Shown here: in pieces, positions 8,509 to 15,262 of the stretch
Numbering within the stretch: the stretch's first letter is position 1
Layout of the letters: each line of letters begins with the position of its first letter
NCBI GenBank assembly: GCA_937925595.1
Contig: CALALQ010000118.1
Span: 1 to 16,811 of the forward strand
DNA: 16,811 bases
Direction: 5' to 3'
DNA from: an uncultured Demequina sp.
Lineage (GTDB): Bacteria; Actinomycetota; Actinomycetes; Actinomycetales; Demequinaceae
Notes under the pieces: generated by a model
The model's input: the letters and a program-made list of their open reading frames with translations, nothing else
Database searches by the model: none
Told to the model about the DNA's origin: nothing
Program-made: the position numbers and the translations under genes

Positions 8509-9618
8509 ATGACCTTGCCGCTTCGCGACGAACTGGTGGGCCTCGAGCCGTACGGCGCGCCCCAGCTTGACGTGGCCGCGCGCCTCAACGTCAACGAGAA
8601 TCCGTACGCGCCTCCTGCGGGAGTTGTTGACGCGATTGCTGCGGCCGTTCACAAGGCCGCGGAGGGACTCAACCGGTACCCGGATCGCGACTTCACGGCG
8701 CTCAGGGCGGACCTCGCGCACTATCTCGCGGTCGAGTCGGGGGCAGGCTTCCTCACGGTGGACCAGCTGTGGGCGGCGAACGGGTCCAATGAGGTCATGC
8801 TGCACCTGCACCAGGCGTTTGGGGGGCCGGGCCGACGCGTTCTCAGTTTTGCGCCCACGTACAGCATGTATCCCGAATACGCGCGCGATACCGTGACGGA
8901 CTACGTGACACTGCCGCGCCGCGATGACTTCACGATCGACGTCGAGGCTGCCGCTGCGGCAATCCGCGAGATCCAGCCGTCGATGACGATCCTCGCAAGC
9001 CCCAACAACCCCACCGGCACGGCGCTGCCCTTGGAGGCGACGGTCGCGCTGCATGAGGCCACGATGGACGTGGCGGGCGGCTCCGTGCTGGTCATCGACG
9101 AGGCGTACGCAGAGTTCCGCCGCCGCGGTGTCGCAAGCGCGGTGACGCTGCTCCCTGATCTGCCGAACCTCGCGGTGAGCCGCACCATGTCGAAAGCGTT
9201 TGCCCTGGCAGGTGGACGTTTGGGGTATCTCGCGGCGAGCGCGGCGATTGTCGACGCGCTGCGCGTGGTGCGCCTGCCGTACCACCTGAGCGCGGTGACC
9301 CAGGCGACGGCCCGGGCGGCGCTTGCCCACCATGTCGAACTGCAGGCCCAGGTCGCGGAGATTCGCGCAGAGCGCGACGACACCGTCGAGTGGCTGCGCG
9401 CCCAGGGCTACACGGTGGCTGACACCGACGCGAACTTTGCGCTCTTCGGTCCCTTCGAGGACCGCGAGGCGGTCTTCCAGGGCCTGCTCGAGCGCGGTGT
9501 GCTGATCCGGGTCACAGGTCCGGAAGGATGGCTGCGGGTGTCGATCGGCACCCCACAGGAGATGGCGCTGTTCCGCACGGCGCTGCTGGAATGTACAACC
9601 TCGGAGGTTACGGCATGA
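8509..9618 (+). CDS. hisC: Histidinol-phosphate aminotransferase HisC
   Basis: PLP-dependent class I/II aminotransferase that converts imidazole-acetol phosphate and glutamate to histidinol phosphate and 2-oxoglutarate. The product has 369 residues, the normal length. Motifs in order are [10 protein letters not shown] near the N-terminus (substrate arm), [16 protein letters not shown] (cofactor and substrate Asn), VIDEAYAEF (Asp to the pyridine N), and [17 protein letters not shown] with K229 as the Schiff-base lysine. A C-terminal VSIGTPQEM region supplies the substrate-binding part of the small domain. The start at 8509 is set by the leaderless TAGACT box. The TGA stop overlaps the hisB ATG (ATGA at 9615-9618), indicating translational coupling. 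Confidence 0.96.
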   Translation: MTLPLRDELVGLEPYGAPQLDVAARLNVNENPYAPPAGVVDAIAAAVHKAAEGLNRYPDRDFTALRADLAHYLAVESGAGFLTVDQLWAANGSNEVMLHLHQAFGGPGRRVLSFAPTYSMYPEYARDTVTDYVTLPRRDDFTIDVEAAAAAIREIQPSMTILASPNNPTGTALPLEATVALHEATMDVAGGSVLVIDEAYAEFRRRGVASAVTLLPDLPNLAVSRTMSKAFALAGGRLGYLAASAAIVDALRVVRLPYHLSAVTQATARAALAHHVELQAQVAEIRAERDDTVEWLRAQGYTVADTDANFALFGPFEDREAVFQGLLERGVLIRVTGPEGWLRVSIGTPQEMALFRTALLECTTSEVTA

Positions 9619-10214
9619 GCCGCACAGGACGCATCGAGCGCGAGACCAGCGAGTCGAGCGTGTTCGTTGAACTCGATCTCGATGGCGAGGGCAAGACGGA
9701 GATCGACACGGGAGTGCCGTTCTACGACCACATGCTCACCGCTCTCGGCAAGCACTCGCTCATGAACCTCACGGTGCGCGCCACGGGCGACGTGCACATC
9801 GACTCGCACCACACGGTCGAGGACGTCGCCATCTGCATCGGCGAGGCGATTCGCGAGGCGCTCGGCGACAAGGCTGGCATCTCCCGCTTTGGTGACGCCC
9901 TGGTGCCGCTCGACGAGGCGCTCGCGCAGTGCGTCGTCGACGTCTCTGGCCGCCCCTACTTCGTTCACGTGGGCGAGCCTGTTGGCCAGGCCACGCACCT
10001 CATCGGCGGCAACTATGCGGGCTCTCTGACGGGCCACGCCCTCGAGTCGATCGCCCACCACGCGGGCATCTGCGTCCACATGCGCGTGCTCGCGGGCCGC
10101 GACCCTCACCACATCGTCGAGGCCCAGTTCAAGGCGCTTGCTCGCGCTCTGCGCTTCGCCGTCCAGCCCGACGCTCGGGTTCAGGGCGTCCCGTCCACCA
10201 AGGGCGCCCTGTAG
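9615..10214 (+). CDS. hisB: Imidazoleglycerol-phosphate dehydratase HisB
   Basis: Dehydrates imidazole-glycerol phosphate to imidazole-acetol phosphate, a manganese-dependent step that directly supplies HisC. The 199-residue product is the monofunctional bacterial type, without a fused phosphatase domain. Metal and catalytic motifs are clear: [32 protein letters not shown], and [17 protein letters not shown]. The ATG overlaps the hisC stop and follows GGAGG (9603-9607) by 7 nt, so an upstream extension in the same frame is rejected. It is co-transcribed with hisC and probably with the small gene 13 bp downstream. Confidence 0.97.
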   Translation: MSRTGRIERETSESSVFVELDLDGEGKTEIDTGVPFYDHMLTALGKHSLMNLTVRATGDVHIDSHHTVEDVAICIGEAIREALGDKAGISRFGDALVPLDEALAQCVVDVSGRPYFVHVGEPVGQATHLIGGNYAGSLTGHALESIAHHAGICVHMRVLAGRDPHHIVEAQFKALARALRFAVQPDARVQGVPSTKGAL

Positions 10215-10227
10215 TGGGTGAGGCGCA

Positions 10228-10689
10228 GTGACTGCTCAGCAGGAGCAGGCAACGGTCGCGATCTTCACCTCCATCCCCAACGGGAAGGTGCTCGCGGCGG
10301 TGTGCGGCGTGAACGGGATCATGGGCAAGGTGCTCGAGACGTCCGCTGGGTCCTTCGCTGTCCTCGACGACACCTCGGAGGGCGCGACGGCTAAGGCCGG
10401 CCAGGCGATCTCGATGTTCGTCAAGACAGTCCCGATCCTGGCGATGGAGCGTCGCGACGGCCAGATCATCGTTACCCAGTGGGAGGCAGGCGCGTCGAAG
10501 GGCAACCTCGCCCCGGGCTTCGCGCTGGATCAGGCGCCCGGCGTCATCGTGTCGCTCATGACGGGTTCGCAGACCATCGAGCAGATCGCTGAGACGCACC
10601 CGGACAAGGTCTTCGACGCGCACATGGGCCGGTTGAAGGCAGTGCGCGAGCTGCGCAAGCTCGCCAAGCAGGCGCGGAACCAGGGCTGA
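10228..10689 (+). CDS. Conserved-position hypothetical protein between hisB and hisH
   Basis: Not recognised as a named family. The 153-residue product has no signal peptide or membrane segment and is therefore probably cytoplasmic. Its N-terminal two thirds is mixed beta-rich sequence (VAIFTSIPNGKVLAAVCG, SFAVLDD, ISMFVKTVPILAMER, QIIVTQWEAG). The C-terminal 45 residues look helical and basic (IEQIAETHPDKVF, LKAVRELRKLAKQARNQ). The GTG start is preceded by a weak GAGG 4 nt away and lies 13 bp after hisB, so it is very likely in the hisC-hisB operon. hisH begins 21 bp later with its own -10-like box. Codon use matches its neighbours, which argues for a real gene. Location suggests an accessory link to histidine metabolism, but no catalytic motif supports a specific role. 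Confidence 0.82.
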   Translation: MTAQQEQATVAIFTSIPNGKVLAAVCGVNGIMGKVLETSAGSFAVLDDTSEGATAKAGQAISMFVKTVPILAMERRDGQIIVTQWEAGASKGNLAPGFALDQAPGVIVSLMTGSQTIEQIAETHPDKVFDAHMGRLKAVRELRKLAKQARNQG

Positions 10690-10698
10690 ACTCGCCCG

Positions 10699-10704
10699 TA
10701 GACT
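10699..10704 (+). promoter_or_regulatory. Putative leaderless promoter -10 box for hisH (TAGACT)
   Basis: TAGACT ends 6 nt before the GTG of hisH, inside the 21-bp gap after the hypothetical gene. No ribosome binding site is present, consistent with a leaderless transcript starting at the GTG. Confidence 0.55.
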
Positions 10705-10710
10705 TGCCCG

Positions 10711-11367
10711 GTGAGCAATCCCACCGTCTGCGTCTTCGATTACGGCTTCGGCAACGTCCGCTCTGCGGTGCGTGCGCTTGAGCACGTGGGCGCCGACGTG
10801 ACGCTCACCCGCGACCGTGCCACTGCGGAGAACGCCGACGGCCTCATCGTGCCTGGTGTGGGCGCCTTCGAGGCGGTCATGCAGGGCCTCAAGGAGGCTC
10901 GCGGCGACCAGATCATCGGTCGTCGCCTCGCTGGCGGCCGCCCGGTCATGGGAATCTGCGTGGGAATGCAGGTGATGTTCGAGCGCGGCGTGGAGCACGG
11001 CATCGAGAGCCAGGGTCTTGACCAGTGGCCGGGCGTTGTCGAGCTGCTGCAATCGGACGTGGTTCCCAACATGGGTTGGGCGCACGTAGAGACGCCGGCG
11101 GGAACCGCACTGTTCAAGGGCATCGAGAACGAGCGGTTCTACTTTGTGCACAGCTATGGCGCTCGCGAGTTCCCGCTCGGCACCACGGAGGACACTGGCC
11201 GGTTCGCAGCGCCCCTCGTCACGTGGTCTGTTGCGGGATCGGGCCAGACGAGCGACCGCTTCGTCGCCGCCGTCGAGAACGGACCGCTCAGCGCCACGCA
11301 GTTCCACCCAGAGAAGTCGGGCGAGGCAGGCCTGCAGCTGCTCCGCAACTGGGTCGCTTCGCTCTAG
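10711..11367 (+). CDS. hisH: Imidazole glycerol phosphate synthase glutaminase subunit HisH
   Basis: Class I glutamine amidotransferase that hydrolyses glutamine and channels ammonia to HisF, forming imidazole-glycerol phosphate and AICAR. The 218-residue product has [10 protein letters not shown] at the N-terminus, the oxyanion-strand motif VPGVGAF, and the nucleophile C83 in MGICVGMQ. Substrate and interface residues lie in MGWAHVE and YFVHSYGA, and the catalytic pair H199/E201 lies in [10 protein letters not shown]. All triad residues are intact. The partner hisF is not in this window. The GTG start is chosen because VCVFDYG is the normal N-terminal strand and a -10 box lies just upstream. 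The preceding gene ends 21 bp upstream. Confidence 0.96.
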   Translation: MSNPTVCVFDYGFGNVRSAVRALEHVGADVTLTRDRATAENADGLIVPGVGAFEAVMQGLKEARGDQIIGRRLAGGRPVMGICVGMQVMFERGVEHGIESQGLDQWPGVVELLQSDVVPNMGWAHVETPAGTALFKGIENERFYFVHSYGAREFPLGTTEDTGRFAAPLVTWSVAGSGQTSDRFVAAVENGPLSATQFHPEKSGEAGLQLLRNWVASL

Positions 11368-11384
11368 AGACTTCCACCATCGGG

Positions 11385-11452
11385 GTTTAGGCACCTCACA
11401 CGCACCACTCGCTCATCTGGCGCCTCGTTTAGGCACCTCACTTGCACCTCAC
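11385..11452 (+). repeat. Short direct repeats GTTTAGGCACCTCAC between hisH and hisA
   Basis: The 15-mer GTTTAGGCACCTCAC occurs exactly at 11385-11399 and 11427-11441, a period of 42 nt. Its 9-nt tail GCACCTCAC recurs at 11444-11452. The rest of the 163-bp gap shows no coding potential and holds only the hisA -10 box. It may be the remains of a 42-bp tandem repeat or a multi-site regulator target. Confidence 0.75.
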
Positions 11453-11517
11453 GCCAAGCATCCCTGGCAACACCACCGCACCGCGCTGGCCGTGGCCGGG
11501 CCCGCGCCAAGGTGCCC

Positions 11518-11523
11518 TAAGGT
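11518..11523 (+). promoter_or_regulatory. Putative leaderless promoter -10 box for hisA/priA (TAAGGT)
   Basis: TAAGGT ends 7 nt before the GTG start of priA, with no Shine-Dalgarno sequence in between. It follows the repeat-bearing intergenic region. Confidence 0.5.
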
Positions 11524-11530
11524 TGTCCCC

Positions 11531-12274
11531 GTGACTGACACCCCTCGCCTCGAACTTCTTCCCGCCGTCGACGTTGCCGACGGCCAGGCCGTCCGCCTCA
11601 CCCAGGGTGAGGCGGGATCTGAGACCAGTTACGGAGAGCCGCTGAGTGCCGCCCTCGACTGGGTCGCCGGCGGGGCAGAGTGGATCCACCTCGTTGACCT
11701 TGACGCCGCCTTTGGCCGCGGCTCCAACGCCGAGCTGCTCGCGAGCGTCATCGACCAGGTCGCGGACCGCGTCAAGGTGGAGCTCTCCGGTGGCATCCGC
11801 GACGACGAGTCGCTGCGCCGCGCCATGGCCACCGGCTGCACCCGCGTGAACCTCGGCACCGCAGCGCTTGAGAACCCCGAGTGGACCGCCAAGGCCATCG
11901 CGGAGTACGGCGACCGCGTGGCCGTTGGCCTCGACGTGCGCGGCACCACCCTCGCGGCACGCGGATGGACCAAGGACGGCGGCGACCTCTGGGAGGTGCT
12001 CGCTCGCCTCGACTCCGAAGGCTGCTCGCGCTACGTCGTCACCGACGTCAAGAAGGACGGCATGCTCTCGGGCCCCAACGTCCAGCTGCTCCGCGACGTA
12101 GCCGCCGCGACCACCGCCCCCGTCGTAGCGTCGGGCGGAATCAGCTCTCTCGATGACATCGCCGCGCTGCGCGAGCTCACGAGCGAAGGCATCGAAGGCG
12201 CAATCGTGGGCAAGGCGCTGTACAACGGCAACTTCACGCTGCCCCAGGCGCTCGACGTCGCGGGCCGCCCGTAG
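11531..12274 (+). CDS. priA: Phosphoribosyl isomerase A (HisA; probable bifunctional HisA/TrpF, PriA type)
   Basis: A (beta/alpha)8 isomerase for the ProFAR to PRFAR step of histidine synthesis. In actinobacteria the PriA form also isomerises phosphoribosyl anthranilate for tryptophan. The 247-residue product begins LELLPAVDV, with catalytic D14, and has R22 in [17 protein letters not shown] on loop 5 supplies R144 and W146, the hallmark of dual-substrate PriA, and [10 protein letters not shown] contains the second catalytic residue D172. The phosphate-binding ends [13 protein letters not shown] and [13 protein letters not shown], and [20 protein letters not shown], are intact. The GTG start is fixed by the leaderless box and by the conserved N-terminal strand; upstream in-frame sequence is hisH antiframe and repeat DNA. 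A weak GC stem-loop without a T tract follows the stop (12285-12302). Dual activity is inferred from the family. Confidence 0.94.
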   Translation: MTDTPRLELLPAVDVADGQAVRLTQGEAGSETSYGEPLSAALDWVAGGAEWIHLVDLDAAFGRGSNAELLASVIDQVADRVKVELSGGIRDDESLRRAMATGCTRVNLGTAALENPEWTAKAIAEYGDRVAVGLDVRGTTLAARGWTKDGGDLWEVLARLDSEGCSRYVVTDVKKDGMLSGPNVQLLRDVAAATTAPVVASGGISSLDDIAALRELTSEGIEGAIVGKALYNGNFTLPQALDVAGRP

Positions 12275-12315
12275 GGACTTCGCCACACCCGGCAGCCGGT
12301 GTTGGTGCCTGGACG

Positions 12316-12321
12316 TAGAGT
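12316..12321 (+). promoter_or_regulatory. Putative leaderless promoter -10 box for the sseB-like gene (TAGAGT)
   Basis: TAGAGT ends 6 nt before the ATG at 12328, with no Shine-Dalgarno sequence between them. It is the fifth example of this layout in the window. Confidence 0.5.
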
Positions 12322-12327
12322 GCCCTC

Positions 12328-13050
12328 ATGAGCGACGAACCTCTCAAGGAGATTCCTGAGTCGATCTTCGCCGACGACACAGGCACGGCCGACGCTCGCC
12401 TCGCCCAAGCGCTCATCCGCTTTTCGCGGGGCAAGGGTCCGCTGACGGAGGTGGTCGACGCGCTCGCGTACGCCCGTGTGCTCATTCCCGTCTTTGCGCA
12501 TGGCGAGGAGCGTCACGTGGGCAAGCACGGGCTTGAGCAGGATGCCGTCGCTTCGACGGGCGTGGTCGCGGTGCAGATGCCGGACGGCCGCGCGGCGCTT
12601 CCCATCTTCACCGATGTCGACGCCATGAAGATGTGGAATCCGCAGGCGCGGCCTATCCCCGCGGAGGGCCCCCGCGCCGCACTCGCGGCCGTCGCCGAGG
12701 AGTGGAGCGCCCTGGTGCTCAACCCCGGCATGGAGACGGTCCTCATCCCGCGCCCTGCGGTGTGGGCGCTCGGTCGCGGCGAACATTGGCGGCCGGCTGT
12801 GGTCGAGGGTCAGGTGGACGAGGAGATCCGCGCCGCCGTCGCGAGCGCCGTGAGCCTCGACGACTCGCTCCGCGATGTGGACGTCGCGCCGGGCAGGGGG
12901 GCAGAGGTCGCCATCGTATTGCGCCTTGTACCAGGGCTGACGCAGCCCGAGGTCGAGGCGGTCGTCCAGCGCGTCCAGCGCGAGCTGTCCTATAGCGAGA
13001 TCATCGCCCAGCGGCTCGACAGCCTCGAGCTGCGGCTCTCGGGCGCCTAG
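12328..13050 (+). CDS. SseB-family protein
   Basis: A 240-residue cytoplasmic protein of the SseB family, whose molecular role in actinobacteria is not established. The N-terminal half has the family pattern: DARLAQALIRF, LTEVVDALAYARVLIPVFA, a central VVAVQMPDGRAALPIFTDVDAMKMWNPQARPIP, and a following helix ending in SALVLNPG, then METVLIPRPAVWAL. The C-terminal part (about 160-240) resembles the enhancer-like domain seen with SseB proteins, including IVLRLVPGLTQPEVEAVVQRVQREL. No signal peptide or membrane segment is present. In related genomes as I remember them this gene commonly sits between hisA and infC, so its position is expected. The ATG is supported by the -10 box 6 nt upstream. 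It converges on the protease gene ending at 13079, with a 28-bp gap. Confidence 0.86.
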   Translation: MSDEPLKEIPESIFADDTGTADARLAQALIRFSRGKGPLTEVVDALAYARVLIPVFAHGEERHVGKHGLEQDAVASTGVVAVQMPDGRAALPIFTDVDAMKMWNPQARPIPAEGPRAALAAVAEEWSALVLNPGMETVLIPRPAVWALGRGEHWRPAVVEGQVDEEIRAAVASAVSLDDSLRDVDVAPGRGAEVAIVLRLVPGLTQPEVEAVVQRVQRELSYSEIIAQRLDSLELRLSGA

Positions 13051-13060
13051 CGCTCCGGCG

Positions 13061-13079
13061 GCCCGACGCTGTGGCCGGC
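13061..13079. repeat. 19-bp sequence repeated exactly at 14301-14319
   Basis: The 19-mer GCCCGACGCTGTGGCCGGC lies between the convergent sseB-like and protease genes and recurs exactly inside the membrane coiled-coil gene at 14301-14319. Its first 14 bases also occur at 16258-16271. The flanking CCGGC/GCCGG could form a stem between the two gene ends. GCCGACGCT-like words are frequent in coding DNA here (Ala-Asp-Ala codons), so significance is uncertain. Confidence 0.5.
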
Positions 13080-13810
13080 TAGTCCTGCGCCTTGCACTCC
13101 GCGCGGTTCTTCTTCGCCTTGTCGAGATTGTCGAGGAATCGCTCAAGGGTCGCGAGGCTCACCGCGAAGGACGTGCGCACATCGTCGGAGGCGTAGAGCA
13201 CGCCAACAATCTCGCCGTCAGCGTTCGCAACGGGCGACCCCGAGTTGCCGTGATGCGACTCTGCCTGAATCTGCATCACGAGGTCCGGAGCGTCATCGAG
13301 CTCGTCTGGCACCACCGAAACGAACGGCCCAACGGTGAGAGTCAACTCCTCGCCCTTGGGATAGCCCGCAATGGTGAGGATTTCGCCCACCTCCGGCGCA
13401 GCGTCGGCCAGTTTCACGACGTTGGGGAAGGTGCCGTCGATGGTGATGAGTGCAAGGTCGGAGTCCCTCGAGATCACCGACGTGACGCCCTTGTACTGCT
13501 TGCCGTCGAAGCCGGTGAGAGTGATGTTGGTGGCGCCTTCGATGACGTGGCGGTTCGTGACCGCGTGGGTCTCGTCGATCGCGAACGCGGAACCCGTGCC
13601 GTACGCCTTGCAGGTGCGCACCCGCACGCGCAGAGACTGTCGCTCCAGGGCCGTGAAGCCGCCAACCACGTCCGCGGAGGCGTGCGCGCTCGGCGTGAGT
13701 TCAGGCACCCAGCTCGAGGGCAGCGGCTCGGGGCTTTGGGGGAGCGACGCGCACCCGGCAAGCGCAAGGGCGAGCAGCGCCGTCGCGACACCGCGCGCAG
13801 ACCTAGTCAT
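13079..13810 (-). CDS. Trypsin-like serine protease lipoprotein (second couplet)
   Basis: Predicted extracytoplasmic, membrane-tethered serine protease of the chymotrypsin/HtrA fold, substrate unknown. The 243 residues begin with a lipoprotein signal peptide whose lipobox LAGC places lipidated C20. A proline-rich spacer follows (to about 45). The triad is H88 in TNRHVIEG, D118 in SRDSDLALI and S190 in HHGNSGSPV, with a further GYPKG strand at 149-153. No PDZ domain is present. C67, just before the GTGSAFAIDE strand, and C239 near the C-terminus are well placed for a disulfide linking the two ends. The ATG overlaps the stop of the upstream membrane-protein gene by 8 nt, so it is translated with it. 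The paralogous protease at 14531-15262 has the same length and the same residue positions to within two. Confidence 0.9.
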   Translation of the reverse strand: MTRSARGVATALLALALAGCASLPQSPEPLPSSWVPELTPSAHASADVVGGFTALERQSLRVRVRTCKAYGTGSAFAIDETHAVTNRHVIEGATNITLTGFDGKQYKGVTSVISRDSDLALITIDGTFPNVVKLADAAPEVGEILTIAGYPKGEELTLTVGPFVSVVPDELDDAPDLVMQIQAESHHGNSGSPVANADGEIVGVLYASDDVRTSFAVSLATLERFLDNLDKAKKNRAECKAQD

Positions 13811-14534
13811 TGATCACTTCGCGGTAGGACTTCTCCACCTTGTTGCAGTAGTCCGTGATGGACCGCTCGTTGGCGCGCAGGCTCGCGGTGGTCCACTTGT
13901 GCGCCTCTTTGAGGTGGTCGATGAGGTTCTGACGCGCATCGGCACACTCGAGGAAGCTCTTGGCGATGTCGATGAGCGCCTGCCGGTCATCGCCGGCCTG
14001 CGCCTCCGAGTTCGCTAGCCCGCTGATGGTGTCCTTCGCCACGTCGAGCTGCGCCTTGGTCTCCGTGAGCTGATCCTGCAGCTCCTCAGCGGTCTGGCGG
14101 CTCGTCGCAAGGTCCGCGCCAAGCTCCTGCGCATCCTGCCGCAGCTCCTCGTTCTGCGCCACGTACTCCGAGTGCACGCTCCACAGATACGCACTCATCG
14201 CGCCCAGCGCCACGACGGCGAGCAGCGCGAGGATCAGCGCGATCTTGAGACCGGTAGCGGGTGGGGCTGCGGTCACCGGCGCAGCGGCCGCCGTGGCACT
14301 GCCCGACGCTGTGGCCGGCGCCACCTGCGACGTCGCCACCGGTGCGGAAGCGGCTTCCGTGGCGACGGGCTGGGCGGGGAGTGGCTGGGTGGGCACGGTC
14401 TGTGCGGGAACAGGCTGGGCCGGGACGGGCTGGGCGGGGAGTGGCTGCGTGGGCACGGTCTGTGCGGGGATGGGCTGAGTCGGCGCAACGGCAGGCTGCG
14501 GTTCGGAGTGCGGTTCGGGATCGTGGTCCGTCAT
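13803..14534 (-). CDS. Single-pass membrane coiled-coil protein with Pro-rich N-tail (second couplet)
   Basis: Function unknown; a 243-residue partner of the protease encoded immediately downstream. Residues 18-57 are eight tandem pentapeptides of the form P(A/T)Q(P/T)(V/I/L), then an Ala/Thr-rich linker to about 95. One membrane helix spans about 97-118, ending in AYLWSV. The C-terminal part, predicted outside, has a long heptad-rich coiled coil (about 122-180). Its only cysteines are C197 (FLECADARQNLIDHL) and C230 (TDYCNKVEKSYREVI), flanking another helical stretch. The upstream paralogue at 15259-15915 shares YLWSV and both cysteine contexts. The start is set at 14534 rather than 14543, because that ATG overlaps the upstream stop as ATGA and follows AGGA. 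The Pro/Gln repeat is longer than anything in its paralogue. Confidence 0.85.
   Translation of the reverse strand: MTDHDPEPHSEPQPAVAPTQPIPAQTVPTQPLPAQPVPAQPVPAQTVPTQPLPAQPVATEAASAPVATSQVAPATASGSATAAAAPVTAAPPATGLKIALILALLAVVALGAMSAYLWSVHSEYVAQNEELRQDAQELGADLATSRQTAEELQDQLTETKAQLDVAKDTISGLANSEAQAGDDRQALIDIAKSFLECADARQNLIDHLKEAHKWTTASLRANERSITDYCNKVEKSYREVIND
14364..14468. repeat. 45-bp direct repeat (60-bp period) coding the Pro/Gln pentapeptides
   Basis: Bases 14364-14408 and 14424-14468 are identical except at one position (14388 G versus 14448 C). They lie in the part of the coiled-coil gene that encodes the P(A/T)Q(P/T)(V/I/L) tail. The near-identity of units points to recent slippage or recombination. 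The 60-bp period equals 20 codons, so gain or loss of a unit keeps the frame. Confidence 0.9.
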
Positions 14535-15262
14535 GAGTGGCATCCTGCGGTGTCGGGGACAAGCAGTCCGGGCTCTTCAAGGAGTGCTTTGAGTGTAGAG
14601 ATGGGCACGATGAAGCTCTGCTCGTCGACGTTCTTCGCATAGATCACGCCGACCACCTCACCGGAGGCGTTGAATACCGCGGACCCAGAGGATCCGGGCT
14701 CGATCTTCGCGGTCGACGCCAGGACCAGACCGGCGGAAGCCTCCAGCGGGTCAGACACCTGACCAATCACCACACCGGAGGTCGTCGTGAGCCGACCGCC
14801 GTTCGGATAGCCAACGACAGTGATGACGTCACCCTCGGCGGGGTCCTGTGCAGCAAGCACGGTCCGCGACACGCCAAGCGACTCCTTGGTGGTGATGATC
14901 GCGATGTCCGCAACGGCGGTGGTCGCGGCCGCGGTCGCCTGAACCACCCGGCCGTCGTACGTCGACACCTCGATGTTCTTCGCGTTCTCCACCACGTGAC
15001 GGTTCGTCACGAGCGTGTGCTCGTCGAGCGCGAAGCCGGAGCCCGTTGCGAGGAACCCACACCCAATGTTCCGCACTCGCACGCTCATCCGCTGCGCGGC
15101 GGAGAAGCCGTCAGGGGAGAGGGCACCGGTCAGCTCGCCGGGCGAGGGCGACACGGACGGGACAAAGTCAGTCGGCAGGGACGGCGGCGCCTCAGGCAGC
15201 ACTCCGCATCCCGCGAGCACACCAGCGCACGCGGCGGCGACACCAAGGACCAGGCGCTTCAT
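14531..15262 (-). CDS. Trypsin-like serine protease lipoprotein (first couplet)
   Basis: Predicted membrane-tethered extracytoplasmic serine protease of 243 residues, substrate unknown. The signal peptide has basic MKR, a hydrophobic core and lipobox LAGC with C19. A Pro/Ser-rich spacer precedes the protease fold. Catalytic residues are H89 in TNRHVVEN, D119 in AVADIAII and S192 in EPGSSGSAVF, with GYPNG at 151-155. C68 (NIGCGF) and C241 (TAGCHS) are the only other mature-region cysteines and match C67/C239 of the second protease. A 17-residue upstream extension in the same frame is rejected, because the internal ATG gives the signal peptide and overlaps the upstream stop as ATGA (15262-15259). 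Its own stop overlaps the next membrane gene as ATGA. There is no PDZ domain, so it differs from typical HtrA; it could instead be grouped with other small trypsin-like peptidases. Confidence 0.9.
   Translation of the reverse strand: MKRLVLGVAAACAGVLAGCGVLPEAPPSLPTDFVPSVSPSPGELTGALSPDGFSAAQRMSVRVRNIGCGFLATGSGFALDEHTLVTNRHVVENAKNIEVSTYDGRVVQATAAATTAVADIAIITTKESLGVSRTVLAAQDPAEGDVITVVGYPNGGRLTTTSGVVIGQVSDPLEASAGLVLASTAKIEPGSSGSAVFNASGEVVGVIYAKNVDEQSFIVPISTLKALLEEPGLLVPDTAGCHS

Noticed and set aside
11144..11530. N-terminal extension of hisA back into hisH
   Set aside because: The in-frame sequence is hisH read in another frame and then repeat DNA. The conserved LLPAVDV N-terminus and the -10 box fix the start at 11531.
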